Positions 5,364 through 5,379 of a stretch of 5,379 bases of DNA are shown here, one piece after another. The notes under the pieces were generated by a model. It saw nothing but the letters and a program-made list of their open reading frames with translations. It made no database searches and had not been told where the DNA came from. Within the stretch, counting starts at the first letter, position 1. Every line of letters begins with the position of its first letter. The translations under genes were made by a program, and so were the position numbers. Source of the DNA: Hyphomicrobiales bacterium (GTDB lineage: Bacteria; Pseudomonadota; Alphaproteobacteria; Rhizobiales; Afifellaceae); the NCBI GenBank assembly GCA_013812985.1, contig JACCSN010000195.1, positions 1-5,379 on the forward strand, read 5' to 3'.

Positions 5364-5379
5364 ATGTGCGTGTACGCCC
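5364..5379 (+). CDS. Start of an unidentified gene, cut by the window edge
   Basis: A strong GGGAGG at 5351-5356 lies 7 bases before an ATG at 5364 (reading M-C-V-Y-A). Another ATG at 5359, in a different frame (M-I-C-A-C-T-P), is only 2 bases from the same GGGAGG and is less likely. About 135 bp of non-coding sequence after the PilZ gene, with the GTTAACCTTA site, would be its upstream region. Five codons are too few to identify the product. Confidence 0.4.

Noticed and set aside
1..5379. CRISPR array, tRNA or rRNA, insertion sequence, toxin-antitoxin or phage defence genes
   Set aside because: I found no regularly spaced repeats, cloverleaf sequences, transposase motifs or defence-type domains on either strand.

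Overview
The window is G+C-rich, codes densely on both strands and shows no mobile element, RNA gene or CRISPR array. The protein types (a short YidD, an IscU-like scaffold next to folE and hisI, a PAS_5 protein beside a tandem PilZ protein) point to an alphaproteobacterium, most likely of the Hyphomicrobiales (Rhizobiales). This placement is inferred from family resemblance and gene order; no search was run.

Left part (1-1266): a 5' fragment of yidD runs leftward off the window. It starts head-to-head with a small SpoT/MESH1-like HD-domain ppGpp hydrolase on the + strand, with essentially no space between the two starts. That hydrolase meets, tail to tail, an IscU/NifU-type Fe-S scaffold protein on the - strand that lacks one of the usual cysteines.

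Middle part (1267-2955): a recognisable promoter precedes folE (GTP cyclohydrolase I). In the sequence as given, folE has no stop codon and reads in frame into a complete hisI (phosphoribosyl-AMP cyclohydrolase), giving one 356-residue open frame. This is either a true FolE-HisI fusion or two adjacent genes joined by a one-base change in a run of four C. The frame ends in a hairpin and faces, tail to tail, a - strand pair that is probably co-transcribed: a rhomboid protease followed by a tandem CBS-domain protein.

Right part (3668-5379): a 221-bp divergent intergenic region holds a perfect 7-2-7 dyad, TTGTTAA-CC-TTAACAA. It separates the rhomboid gene from a + strand PAS_5 protein, which is followed by a tandem PilZ (c-di-GMP receptor type) protein. 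The 10-mer GTTAACCTTA inside the dyad recurs exactly downstream of the PilZ gene, and a close variant lies between the two genes, which suggests a shared regulator. The start of another gene with a good ribosome binding site is cut off by the right edge.

Most of the window is housekeeping: membrane protein insertion, Fe-S assembly, folate and histidine biosynthesis. Small signalling proteins for ppGpp, c-di-GMP, PAS and CBS ligands are interspersed. I see no clearly new multi-gene system. The points most worth checking are the folE-hisI joint, the altered Fe-S scaffold, the stand-alone alarmone hydrolase and the GTTAACCTTA sites.
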